From: Paragonimus westermani
Taxonomy: Eukaryota > Platyhelminthes > Trematoda > Plagiorchiida > Troglotrematidae
NCBI GenBank assembly: GCA_008508345.1
Contig: QNGE01002742.1
Coordinates: 1-64,000 of the forward strand
Length of the DNA stretch: 64,000 nt
Reading direction: 5' to 3'
Below are positions 23,201-31,865 of the stretch, piece by piece. The notes below the pieces were generated by a model. That model was not told the origin of the DNA. It searched no databases and worked only from the letters and a program-made list of their open reading frames with translations. Positions within the stretch are counted from its first letter, which is position 1, and every line of letters begins with the position of its first letter. The position numbers and the translations under genes are program-made.

Positions 23201-26200
23201 CTTATGCCAGTCTACGTTTATTCAACATTTTTCCAACCATCAGTTAAGTTACTCCAATTGCATTGTGCACCCAATGATGCAATGTGTGATACAAAATGAT
23301 TGTTGGGAACTGTACAGACGACAAACTACTCGCAAGTAGTGATAGAGTTAACTGGTAATTTTCGCATGTCAGATCTCGATTTATAATGAACACACCTAAA
23401 ACACGATGATGATCACTTAATTATTTACTCCTTATATTGTGACTCGTCCCTCTGATCGTCTACAGATATTTCGGCATTTGGCTGAGAAGTAATCCATTGT
23501 GTCAGTTGCAACCGATCCCCCAAAGATAATCCCGAACATTGGCTAGTAGATCAGACAAGCTAAATAACTAGTTGTCTACATATGTGGTGAGTACAAGCGT
23601 ATATTACGTGGGATGGTGAAGTGAACTAACAGGGTATATGTATTTCTAAACGTAATTAAGTACCATACTTAGTCGTTTGTCGCTAAGTCTTTTGGGATTG
23701 AGTGTAAGTTATTGTAATTTCTGCACTCTCAATAGGGAGCATGCAATACACACAGGAAAACGAGGGCAAAGTTGGTCGATCATTATGGCTCAGGCCTTAT
23801 CTTCGCTTGAGTTTATCAAGTTGAAATGATTCAGGTACCATTATGTGACAGGCGTAAACAAAAACCCATACTTTGAGCTAGGGGACGCTGTGTTTTGCCT
23901 CTTTCAACCATGAGTAAATGGCCCTAACCAATGAATGCAATTTTGAACTTCACTTGGGTTGTGTTTCTGCCGTGTGCTCACTTGGACACACAATGGTCAG
24001 AGTAGTTTACAACGTTTATCCTTCACGTTTTACATGCAGCCTATTACCGTAGTACAGAAGTGATAGACTTTTAGGGGGCCTTAACCCGGTGAGTAATCAC
24101 TCGTCCAGGGTGCAGAAAGTAAGTTGATTTGGCTATGGCCGTTTCAGAATATATTGTTTCACGCAAGCTTTCGTGAAGGTCGCTCAACTGCGTGAACAAT
24201 ATTCTTCACTAGTCTACTTACAAGACCCCCAGTAGTTCGTCTAACTTCGAAAACGTTTGCAGTTGCATATTGAAAATCAGTGTGCTGCTAATAATTGCTG
24301 TTGGCTCCAGACGCTATCAGTGTAATCAATAAAGGCCTACTCAATCCTTATAGTTTATCACGCAATACTTCGTACTTGAACTTAACAAACGTAAACTTGT
24401 TACTCGAATTTTCCGAAATGGATGTAAAACTCATCAATCTGAAGCTAATGATTCAATCGGTAGTCAACTGCCTTGCTGTTCGCAAGCCTTAATGCCGAGG
24501 TCGATGAAACTGAATTGGGTCGGATGAATGAATAAAAGCCATAGGGATGGATAAGTGTTTGCTGGTTGGGTGAGATGCCCGGATTCAAGAAATGCACATC
24601 AAAGGAGTCGACGAGACATTTAAAGCAAAAATCTTGGCTTTGCTCACTTTGAGGAATTGGATAATCACTCATGAAGCCTCCGTGAAAGTGTAGTAAGGTT
24701 GAGTAACAGCTACACAATTCATGCAAAATTTGTTACATTCGTACGGGCTCAGCATTGTCCTGCCCGAATCATTGAGTTCTGTTTAACTAGTTCATCAAAG
24801 CAGCACAAAGGTACGTTGCGAAATGCGAGCAGTTCGTCTATTCTTATCAGTCGACTGTACCAAACATTCGGTCGAATACATTCAGGTCTTGGCAGTAAGA
24901 TAAAAAACCAAAGAGCATTCCATGGGTTCATATCACAGGGGGGCAAGCGGCTTTAGTCTCACAGTAACGAGATTGATTCCATCAGCCTCTCCTGCCCAAG
25001 GAAAGCCAGGATACGGTGGTGGAGTAACAGTTTTCCGGAAAACATCATCACCTCGGAATTGCGGTTGTGTAATAGGTCCATGAACAGACTGGCTGGGGCA
25101 GCTACATCATCTGTCGTCATTACGTGTTTCGAGACCAAAGAAGTCGAATTTTTGTTCAGGTTTCGGCACATCGGCCAACCTTGGTTCATCATCTACGTCA
25201 GCCGCTTGTGGCTCTCCTTGGCTTTTCTCCGACGGAAGTGTTGATCCATTTTTTGTAGTATGTGTTATCGCAACTGTGAGTAAGCTGGTGGATGACGTAA
25301 GATGCTGAGATTTTCAAGAAGGAACAGTTAGAGAACAGATGGGTTATCTTGCGGAGAAGGTTGCCGCAACAATTGCAAACCAGCCTTAGAATAAGTGCGT
25401 TCACCAACAGATTTCAGTCCTCGCTTTAGCCAATAGTATTGAGGTCTTCTTTGTATCGAGGGTTGTTGAAGATATATTTCTTAGACGCGAGTTACTACCG
25501 GGAATTAGCCAGACTCTCACTGAAGTGAACTTCGGCAACATTGGCCGGCGACTAATTCGTAAATAAAAACAATCCTCAAGAACTCCTCCTCGGACTTCAG
25601 ATGGCCGTGCATAGTTTATTTGTCAGTGGAAAACCATTCGTAGCAAACCGCGTTTTTAAGCCACAAGAGCAAATGGAGAATACAGAGAAGACAACCCGCT
25701 CCACGTGGCTTTTCAAAGAAAAGAACGCTCGAGTGTATCGTACAAGGGCCTGGAAATAAGAATATCTGAGGAAGGTAGTGAGTCATCCCACTCTTCTTCG
25801 CGGATAACAGGTGAGTACCAACAAGTGGAATTCAGCTAATGTGAGTGTCACGAGATAATCAAAGTCGGTAAATAGTAACATTTCATCGTCACAGCGTTTA
25901 TGATGCAGAAATGGTCAATCCCACTGTTCGTTTTTTGGCGCCAAACCTACATACTTGAGTGCTTCATATGACTGATTGATGGGACTAAAGGAGAGGCATG
26001 TTGGCTACTGTGTTCATCTTTTGTTCACTGGTGTATATAGAACAAGCATTGACTGATATCCGCGAGCTCTGACCCCAACAGCGGTTCCAGCTAACGATTG
26101 GTCTACCCAAGTGCAGAGTAGCGCTGCTCACCGAATTTAGTCATCTTGCACTTTTTAGTACAAATTACAAAATTGTCTACACTGTTGAACAAGATAACAA

Positions 26201-29200
26201 GAGAAGTTTGTTGTCAGCGCTCAAAATGCGTAAAAGATAAGTACATACGTGAACAAAATAAACGTTTGGAAACAGTTAGCATCAAGTAACTGGTTAGTAC
26301 AAAACATGCGCAAAAACGAGAGCTTCTTACTTGATTTGCCGCAATTTTGCGTGAGTGCACTTGTTCAACACTACCGGCTTCTCGTAGGTGATAATATAAG
26401 AACACCACTTATTCACTGAATATTCGATTTTACGCTAGTCTACCGTGCTTTCGTCAGTCAGTCCAACCTCACACCGTTTACGAATTACCGTACGCCGTTA
26501 AAAAACCAACTAGCTAATCAACCTAAATACGCCCTTTTAATGGTCGCAAGTTCCTTTTAGGACAACATACAGAGCAGTAACTGATGGTCTGAGTATCGTC
26601 TCGAAACGTACGGTTTTAGGTAGCCAAAACTGATAGGAACCCTTTTTTAAAAATCAAACCCACATAGATCGAACCGTCAACAATCCGAAGCACATTAACA
26701 GCGGTCTCCTTCCAGTTTATCACAAGGTAGCTTGTCTATGGACTAAGCACTCGTCAACTTGTCATTTAATAATTTTCTTACCATCGCCTCCTAAATTATC
26801 CATCAGCCTCCGTAGAAATACTTGTCCTTCCAACTTCATAGGTCGGCATTCTGAACTATCATCCAGCCCCTCATATTTCAGTCTCTCGGAGCATGTAACA
26901 CGTTGAAAGCCATGATGCCCACCACAAAGATATTCTGCCAATTTCAGTGAACAAATGTATAACTTAATGAACGATGCTTGATAAGGGTCACATTAGTGAG
27001 GGGTTATTGAAAAAGAGTCCCCTATAACAATGGCACATTGCCCCATTTGAGTGGCTGATTGCCCAGTTCACATGAAGAAGTGCATAGGGTTGTAGGTGGA
27101 AGCGGTGCTGTGTTGTCCAGGGTTAGCAAATCGAAAGTTGGGTTTCATAAGATGATAGTGTGATATTACGTAAGTGTCGAATATCGAAAATTGTTTGAAG
27201 TAAGCCTTTCGTCACTATTTTCAAAGAGTGAGTTTGTGGCATTTTTGGTCACTAGCGTGCCGCATAATTATAACCTACAAAAATCTGAAGTCCGTATAAT
27301 CATACTTGCACATGAATCATATCCTGACGAGTCATACGGTAAGCTGGTATTGTTTGCACGATACTTATTTCAGTCAAAAACCCATAAATGTACCATGTGT
27401 ACCATATATATATATATATATATATATATACCGTATATAGTTCGAAAGGGAAGTGCAACAGTGCAACACGTTGAGTTGGTTGACGTCATACGGTCACCAA
27501 GTGTGAACTGGAAGAAACGAACTACTCAAACACTAAGTCATTAACCTCAATGATGAGTAATTTGTAGATCTGTCACACAGCTGGTGGAAAAAGACTGTGT
27601 TAGAGTGGAACCTAGTGTTGTGTTAATGGGCACGTAAATGTGTGGCCTGTACGTATCCTCAAATCGAGCAGAAATTAGACTGTACAAAGGAACAACCCTT
27701 GACTAGGCGGTGACCAACGTGTTTAAGATCATGGCGGTGGTTTGAATCTTTTGGGTGCCTCAAGATCACGCTGGCTAACTCGAGTTCATGCCACTTTGGG
27801 TAGTGTTTATTTGGTCCGTCACAACAAAAACTTTATCGTTCGTTCGAGACTTGGTGTGAAAATGAATGTACAAGCACAAAGTGATCGGTGACGTTGTTCT
27901 CCCAATCCCAACTTCAGAATGCGATACCAAAAACAAATTACATTGTGACTTTGTTGAGCCTGGGCTTCTGAGAGTCTGCTACGAACAAAGTTTGAGTCCT
28001 TGCGCCAGGTGATCATTCTTAGCTGATAAAACAAGTCTATTTTGTTTTGATAACCGGAGCTTACGGTTCAACTACAAACGTATTCAATGTTACAAAGCAT
28101 ACAGTACTGCATTTTCTCTCGAGCGCTAGTAAAGTTCAGACGACAATTATCTCGCTATACACTGAAATGTGCCAGAGATAACATCAACATTACATGAGTT
28201 ATGCTGAATTGTAGTTCACTGCATCGTTGCCAATGTTTAATGTTTTTCTCAAATCACAAGACAAATATTAAACGGGCCTAATTTGGGAGCCTGTTGGAAA
28301 TCTGCAGCATTACCATCACAGTTATTTCCTTTTGCAAGTCTAGGAACCAATAGACGTGTCTGATTGTAATCTCCGAATCCAGAAAAATGCGTTTTGCAAC
28401 GAAAAAAACAATTATTAAGTTACTGATGAGTAGTCGGGGATTTGGTTTATTTTCACGTTGACCATCACTCACATTTGATCGCAGCGTTCGCATTCAGATA
28501 GACTTTGCAGCCAGCCTCTTTCGAAAAGAAGCACTAGACTNGGACTAAGACTGATATATTTGTCTTCACCCGGTTTTCTGTTCCAAGGCTGTCCAACAGA
28601 TAGTCAGCCTTTGTTGAGTCATTTGTCATTGGCTCAAACATACCCAAGTTAACTTTGTTCAACGAACCATAGTCTATTGTTGAAAGATAAAATGGCTGAC
28701 CGCAAGGTTTTAACCGCCAAAATGAGGCCCTTTTGACATCTCGATTAACTCGCTAGATTGGTGTGTGTTCACTCCTTAACACTGACTTCCGAATGAATGG
28801 AAAAAGCCAATCGCCCTCCTACTCCGCATCTATCGCATAAACCTGTATGATTATCATGTTAACAGTGGCGCGGATTCTTTCACAGTCAGATAATCAATGC
28901 ACTGCTGGAGTGGGGGAAATGCATATCAATCGCAGTGGGGATGTGCTTGGGGAAAATGATTCTGATACAAAGTCTTGGTAAATGGTATTCATATCAAAGA
29001 AGATAAGAACGTCTTGTATTCCATAATCGTCCAACTGTTTTTCCCGGTCCGAGATCCGGTGGCAACAAGTGGGAAAGTTAAATGCATCAAATGTGATTAA
29101 CGGCTCACAAACCGTCCAGGAAATAACTGAATATTTAGTGAGTATTTGTAGAACTGGGCAATTCTACACAACCGCGATCAGGCTGTTGTGCTCTGAGGTA

Positions 29201-30513
29201 ACCAAAAGAAAACATAATGTTGGTAAATGAATTCTGGTGCGTGGCATCTTATGCTGTCACAGCCCTCGTCACCAGCTTGGAATCACGATTGTGTAATTTC
29301 TGTAGGACGAGTTGAATAATGTTTATACAACCAAACTAAAACTTTACAGACCAGCTGCAGAAGATCAGCTCCACCTATCGTGCAACGTCATGTGGTGACT
29401 TATTTTGGGATTAACCGAAAAATTGGTTTCAGACTTCCGTTTCCATCTTGGAACAGGATTTTTAACTGAATTTAAAACTGATTACAATTAGGCATCTTCT
29501 TCTCCGTCTAATAGAGGCGGAAAGAACTGTTTTGGCGTTCATATTGCCTTGGTATATTTACAGCAGGTCCCTAATTTAGTTGTTTTGATGTCTTGTTTTG
29601 TTGAATTGAAGTTGTCTCTCTCTTAAGTGTCTACTGTGGACAAAACTGGAGATGGGACATGGGCTAATCTATCACTGATCACTTGGTAGCAATCTTCCTA
29701 CTCTTCGTCTGTATACTTGCTGAATTTACAGAGTTTAGCCGTGATGTACAAAGATTTACACTCGAAGTTACTTGGATCGATCGTAGGCAACTTACCTACC
29801 GTTTAATAAAGCGCATCACCTTACAATGCCCGAGTCAGGTATAAGGTCCTTCAAACCTATGCTCTGTTATAAAATGTTCACATACAAGCGGAAAAATATG
29901 ACAACAGTACCTAATGTAAAATGAATGCAATATATAGTGGGATAATTATTTACTACATCCTCGATAACGTTGTCACCCAATGTAATGTAAAACACGTGGA
30001 CGGTGTCCATGGGTTCATATAATCAGTGGGTTGATGTCATTGTTTTGACTTTAAATAAATCGAACAGGACATACGGATGAATATACGCACTTGACGCAAA
30101 AATACGTAGGAGCTTCACAAATTTCAAACGTTCTCCGGCATTGATTTTTAGGGTGACCTAACTGAGTTCTAGTTATTTCCGATCGAATACTGGTTAAGAT
30201 GTGATCATATGGCCTAAAAGATTTTTCCTGTTTGTCTCAGTCGACTTAACAGTCCGGTGGATTGACGGTTATACGAACCATTCCTTTACGGACAGTGGGA
30301 CAACTAGTTGAGTTTGCTTATCACAATTAATCAGGTGTAAATTTTGCCACTGTGATGGGCCGAACAAAAATTGAAATGCGTACGGCTTCTGGAGGATAGC
30401 AGATGTAACCTCATACTCATAGAAACATGAAAATCCGCAAACCACTGAGAGTAGGATTTTTCGTTTTTGACAGCCAAGACCAAACCGAGCAGAGTACACC
30501 ACATCGCTATCAT
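2087..30513 (-). CDS. Three-Ig-domain cell adhesion protein (lachesin/IgLON/DIP-like), seven exons seen, 3' end missing
   Basis: Seven minus-strand exons (30513-30417, 22798-22557, 18846-18630, 17568-17398, 16374-16246, 7616-7428, 2221-2087) join in one frame to about 393 codons. Predicted layout: signal peptide about 1-15, linker to about 75, Ig1 about 76-185 (C94, W116, C167), Ig2 186-285 (C212, W224, C266), Ig3 286-393 (A309 where the first Cys is expected, W321, C377). Each domain has the D/H-x-G-x-Y-x-C F-strand motif ([23 protein letters not shown]), and the domains are linked by VPPII and FPPTI. Several N-glycosylation sequons fit an extracellular protein. Three Ig domains with these linkers are known from lachesin, IgLON and Dpr-interacting proteins, which act at the surface of neurons and epithelia; the exact orthologue is not settled. 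No stop codon or anchor is found. The gene is certain in its Ig exons and uncertain in exon 1. Confidence 0.85.
2222..7427. other. Intron 6 of the Ig gene
   Basis: A 5.2-kb AT-rich intron between the two halves of Ig3. The only recognised repeat is a SINE tail near 4055-4112. The open frames of 60-110 codons here (for example minus 2857-3192 and 3511-3735) show no domain and no Ig pattern. Confidence 0.7.
4055..4112 (+). repeat. SINE 3'-tail fragment
   Basis: The stretch reading GAATGCGAACACTGCGATC and then a GTGAGTGGTGGTCAACTTG tail matches the 3' part of the better copy at 53355-53632. Confidence 0.55.
7428..7616 (-). CDS. Ig adhesion gene exon 6: first half of Ig3
   Basis: 189 bases, with a pyrimidine-rich acceptor (TTGCTTTTCTTAG) and a consensus donor (GTTG|GTAAGT), phase 1 at both ends. 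It encodes [15 protein letters not shown], then [21 protein letters not shown]. The Trp (321) and the G-N-P turn align with Ig2, but the residue aligned with the first core cysteine is Ala (309). Two other cysteines lie later in the exon (335 and 345). The motif after the Trp, FYWEF, recalls the NYW segment in the third Ig domain of lachesin-like proteins. Confidence 0.88.
7617..10980. other. Left part of intron 5, no gene seen
   Basis: Mostly unremarkable AT-rich sequence. 8340-8560 is a more GC-rich patch with a perfect 7-bp stem (8398-8404 / 8409-8415, loop GCGT), followed by AATAAAA near 8507; it could be an LTR relic. A minus-strand frame of 114 codons at 9434-9778 contains [14 protein letters not shown] and a proline run, but I do not recognise it. 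Confidence 0.5.
11060..11389 (-). pseudogene. pol: Gypsy reverse transcriptase, continuation after a stop, truncated
   Basis: It reads [21 protein letters not shown], then [19 protein letters not shown], which is RT motif A (the Asp in SPIDI). The usual PFGL and YxDD segments are not readable and the frame ends at 11060. The element is either deleted here or too decayed to follow. Confidence 0.72.
11390..12016 (-). pseudogene. pol: Gypsy protease and start of reverse transcriptase
   Basis: The frame opens near the retroviral-type aspartic protease site [13 protein letters not shown] (catalytic Asp about residue 14), followed by [15 protein letters not shown], the second protease hallmark. 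It continues into the RT N-terminus ([13 protein letters not shown], then [12 protein letters not shown]). A TAA at 11392-11390 stops it, and the same frame carries on as [14 protein letters not shown]. It lies in a different frame from gag, so an indel separates them. Host flatworm genes do not have this protease/RT order. Confidence 0.8.
12172..12879 (-). pseudogene. gag: CsRn1-type gag
   Basis: 235 codons. Middle part [15 protein letters not shown], then [14 protein letters not shown] and [13 protein letters not shown], the capsid pattern of flatworm CsRn1-like Gag proteins. The frame ends on TGA at 12174-12172 just after a Cys. Continuing past the TGA gives [16 protein letters not shown], so the stop has replaced the expected Trp in the clade's C-X2-H-X9-C-X3-C zinc knuckle (TGG to TGA). 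Further stops and a frameshift follow before the protease. The protein would have packaged element RNA, but the copy is dead. Confidence 0.78.
12938..12960 (-). promoter_or_regulatory. Primer binding site, tRNA-Trp type
   Basis: On the minus strand the bases from 12960 read TGGTGAGCCCGACGTGACTC, like the 3' end complement of tRNA-Trp used by CsRn1-clade elements. It lies just downstream of the LTR and upstream of gag, as expected. Confidence 0.72.
12961..13420 (-). repeat. Probable 5' LTR of the CsRn1-type element
   Basis: The interval upstream of the primer site, on the element strand. No second LTR remains in the window to define the borders, so the right end is only a guess based on where the inverted repeat and the next LINE begin. 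Confidence 0.45.
13427..13471. repeat. Perfect 19-bp inverted repeat with 7-base loop
   Basis: Bases 13427-13445 (GAGTTAACTATTTACAGTA) are the exact reverse complement of 13453-13471, with loop CTGTAAA. It sits precisely between the Gypsy LTR region and the LINE fragment. Confidence 0.9.
13472..14600 (+). mobile_element. 5'-truncated LINE with C-terminal C2H2 zinc finger
   Basis: Continuous open frame of at least 358 codons (13491-14567), with coding sequence starting at about 13472. It starts inside RT at [13 protein letters not shown], has the catalytic motif [17 protein letters not shown] (about residue 28), then the connection region with [50 protein letters not shown] and [12 protein letters not shown]. 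It ends with a C2H2 finger, [21 protein letters not shown] in pattern, and TAG at 14565. Endonuclease and N-terminal RT are missing. This C-terminal order is common in flatworm non-LTR elements. The unbroken frame and higher GC than its surroundings suggest recent insertion. The exact clade (RTE-like or related) is not certain. Confidence 0.85.
14601..15470 (+). other. GC-rich stretch after the LINE, possible element 3' region
   Basis: Base composition stays higher than in the surrounding intron until about 15400. It contains ATATATAAGCGC near 15070 and no long open frame with a known motif. It may be the LINE 3' untranslated region or a separate repeat. No border such as a simple-repeat tail was identified. 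Confidence 0.35.
15471..16245. other. Right part of intron 5, no gene seen
   Basis: AT-rich intron sequence between the repeats and Ig exon 5. Nothing recognised. Confidence 0.5.
16246..16374 (-). CDS. Ig adhesion gene exon 5: second half of Ig2
   Basis: 129 bases after acceptor TTCACAAAG, ending at donor CAAT|GTAAGT, phase 1 at both ends. It encodes [14 protein letters not shown], then [15 protein letters not shown], the F strand with the second core cysteine (266), and ends RIIELDVQ. It is too short to stand out as a long open frame but the Ig signature is clear. The split codon with exon 6 gives Phe, making the linker DVQFPPTI. Confidence 0.88.
17398..17568 (-). CDS. Ig adhesion gene exon 4: first half of Ig2
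   Basis: 171 bases after acceptor GACTGACCAG, ending at donor CCAC|GTAGGT, phase 1 at both ends. It encodes [15 protein letters not shown], then [19 protein letters not shown]: the B-C strands of an I-type Ig domain with core Cys (212) and Trp (224). The end LLNRISDP is joined through a split Gln codon to FTIEPNQ of exon 5. An open frame shifted by one base over this interval has no Ig pattern and is a shadow. Confidence 0.87.
18630..18846 (-). CDS. Ig adhesion gene exon 3: second half of Ig1
   Basis: 217 bases, acceptor GTTATAG|CTT, donor CTAG|GTGAGT, phase 0 to 1. It begins [11 protein letters not shown] with the core Trp, then has RLHPDTRF and [19 protein letters not shown], the D-E-F strands of a V-type Ig domain with the second core cysteine (residue 167). 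It ends KKIELNVL, which joins to VPPII of the next exon. An open frame on the plus strand over the same bases is only its shadow. Confidence 0.87.
19015..19245 (-). repeat. tRNA-derived SINE copy
   Basis: The reverse complement matches the copies at 53355 and 31585 along most of their length: a head (AATTTGGTCGTAGTTAATGTG), an A-box-like part, a degenerate B box, then CACTACTGACATG, AAGAAGCTGACTGAAAAG and the tail. It lies in intron 2 of the Ig gene. Confidence 0.65.
19246..22556. other. Intron 2 of the Ig gene, right part
   Basis: AT-rich, with one degraded SINE copy at 21845-21990. Open frames up to 90 codons show no domain. Confidence 0.6.
21845..21990 (-). repeat. Degraded SINE copy
   Basis: It shares with other copies the blocks CAGACTTTTCAGCCAGCC, TTTTCCGAAAAAAAGAC and the trace of the tRNA-like head (TGAGGCAACCATGTAAACC). 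Confidence 0.5.
22557..22798 (-). CDS. Ig adhesion gene exon 2: linker and first half of Ig1
   Basis: 242 bases, starting with two bases of a split codon after an acceptor TTTATAG and ending at a codon boundary before a good donor (ACA|GTGAGT). It encodes a polar linker ([11 protein letters not shown]) and then [17 protein letters not shown], the A' and B strands of an Ig V-type domain with its first cysteine (residue 94 of the joined protein). The frame carries straight on into LLWKRA of the next exon, giving the expected Cys-to-Trp spacing for Ig1. The sequon NST lies just before the cysteine. Confidence 0.72.
24445..25500 (-). pseudogene. Unidentified coding-like region with stops and frame changes
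   Basis: Minus-strand translation gives blocks that look protein-like but lie in different frames: [20 protein letters not shown] (about 25460-25390), then [20 protein letters not shown] (about 25185-25126), then [20 protein letters not shown] (about 25033-24974), then [14 protein letters not shown] further left. In-frame stops separate them. I do not recognise the family. It may be a processed pseudogene or an unknown element. It could also be chance, since several frames are open in parts. Confidence 0.25.
27404..27430. repeat. (AT)n microsatellite
   Basis: About 13 uninterrupted AT units. An open frame running through it (27191-27544) is not a gene. Confidence 0.95.
28425..28540 (-). repeat. 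SINE 3'-half fragment
   Basis: It contains the tail block CCCCGACTACTCATCAGTAA (as reverse complement) and the AGCCAGCCTCTTTCGAAAAG block, then ends near an ambiguous base at 28541. Confidence 0.6.
30417..30513 (-). CDS. Candidate first coding exon: signal peptide
   Basis: From an ATG at 30513 the frame reads [15 protein letters not shown], a short hydrophobic run typical of a secretory signal, followed by polar residues. A possible donor (A|GTATGA) ends the exon after one base of a codon. That is exactly the phase needed to join the next Ig-gene exon, which begins with two bases (A+CG gives Thr). The donor is not strong and the choice rests on phase and hydrophobicity only. Another exon in the 7.6-kb intron, or further right, could be the true start. 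Confidence 0.35.
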
Positions 30514-31496
30514 GAATGAGATAGCATTAAATATGTTTCATTTTGGTCACCCCATCTGTTCATGTCTTCCTGGTTGTTTCCGTGTACACCACCTGTGTAT
30601 TCAAGTTAGTAGGCCAGTAGTGTTATATCTAAGTGCACTGTGGTGTCCTCTGCTCCCATTTTTGCCATTTGAAACAAGGGAGCGACCCAAGAAGTGACTG
30701 GCACGGCTTGTTCGTCAGGAACAGAGCAGATATCAGTGAATTATCAGTCGAGCCATATCAGCACGACTTTGACGTTCATAAGGGACGCACGCACTGTTTC
30801 TATTGATTGTGAAACAGTCATTTCAGTAAATATTCATAAAAGCATACTGTCTACTTATTTGACATAGTCACGGAAACTGTGCTACTGGATATTGAGGGCC
30901 GATAAAGCTCTGATGTAGGCTTTGAACTCGGATTGCTACATAACCTCATTTCAGAAGGCAACAGGGATGCACCAATCGACGCAGCCAAACTTCCGTCATG
31001 AAAGGCTGACGTTTACACTTCCAGCGTCATTGAGTTTGATGAAAGCCAAAGATTATGAAAGATCAGCTTGTTCTACTCTGTTTCACACATAATTTTATTG
31101 ACAGCGGTCAGTGTACAAACCAGTTAAATTCACATGGTACACTCCGAATAGTGTTTTCTGAACCCAAAGCTTGAAATGATCTTGAAACTGTGTTCCAGAA
31201 TAAGACGTTGCGTGCGAGTACTTATTGAAACAGTATAATAGCCACCATATTTAGCGCCAAATCAGCTTGTTAGAAGCACGAAACATTTGTTCTTCCATAC
31301 TGATTTTTCAGTTGTATGTGGTATTAACTTATCCACAGCAGAATAATTAATGGGCTCTGGAATGCAGCATGCAGCAGTTGTTTCTTTGGTGGTGAAATGT
31401 GATGTTGCAGTACGTACCAGTAAGCAGAAAAATGGTGTTCCAGGGACGGGAAATTTTAACGTAATGTACTAGATTCGAGTTTTGCCTTCATTAGAG

Positions 31497-31562
31497 CACG
31501 TCAGTAGTGCATATCCTTCCCACGGCCAGGACATTGTATCCCGTAGAGAAGATCGGGCAAAC
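31497..31562 (-). repeat. SINE middle fragment
   Basis: GAGCACGTCAGTAGTGCATA followed by a B-box trace, as in the inverted copy at 52953. It lies just left of a plus-strand copy. Confidence 0.5.
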
Positions 31563-31584
31563 TGATCACTAATCAAGAGGGAAT

Positions 31585-31865
31585 ATGGTTAAGCGTTCAT
31601 ATTGGATAATTCTGTCGTGCCTAATGTGGGGTCAGTGGCGAAGTGGTCGACACGGTTGTTTCATGGAAGCGTGATCGGAGTTCTAATCTCAAACGTGGTA
31701 AGGATTTGCACTACTAACTAGCTCTACCGAAAACAAAACTCGAGTCGAGTGCTTTTTTCGAAAGAAGCTAGTTGGAAGGTTTATGAGAATGAGACAACTG
31801 CGACCAAATATGAGTGATGCTGTGTTTAAAATTAATGACTACTCCCGACTACTCGTCAAAGACCA
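31585..31865 (+). repeat. tRNA-derived SINE copy
   Basis: A head of about 60 bases, then an A-box-like GTCAGTGGCGAAGTGG, a B-box trace (GGAGTTCTAATC), GATTTGCACTACTAACTAG, CTCGAGTCGAGTGC, and a tail ending near CCCGACTACTCGTCA. Nearly full length. Confidence 0.7.

Larger units (their letters stand above)
22799..30416. other. Intron 1 of the Ig gene (if exon 1 is correct)
   Basis: 7.6 kb, AT-rich. It holds the broken coding-like region at 24445-25500, an AT dinucleotide repeat at 27404-27430 and a SINE fragment at 28425-28540. Nothing else was recognised. Confidence 0.5.

Noticed and set aside
27191..27544. 117-codon plus-strand frame
   Set aside because: It runs through an AT microsatellite (repeating Tyr-Ile) and has no domain.
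28425..28450. Hammerhead motif suggested by CTGATGAG
   Set aside because: No GAAA strand follows. The bases are the reverse complement of the SINE tail.
30269..30502. 77-codon minus-strand frame overlapping candidate exon 1
   Set aside because: Its frame lacks a signal-peptide pattern and does not fit the phase of the Ig exons. The neighbouring frame does.
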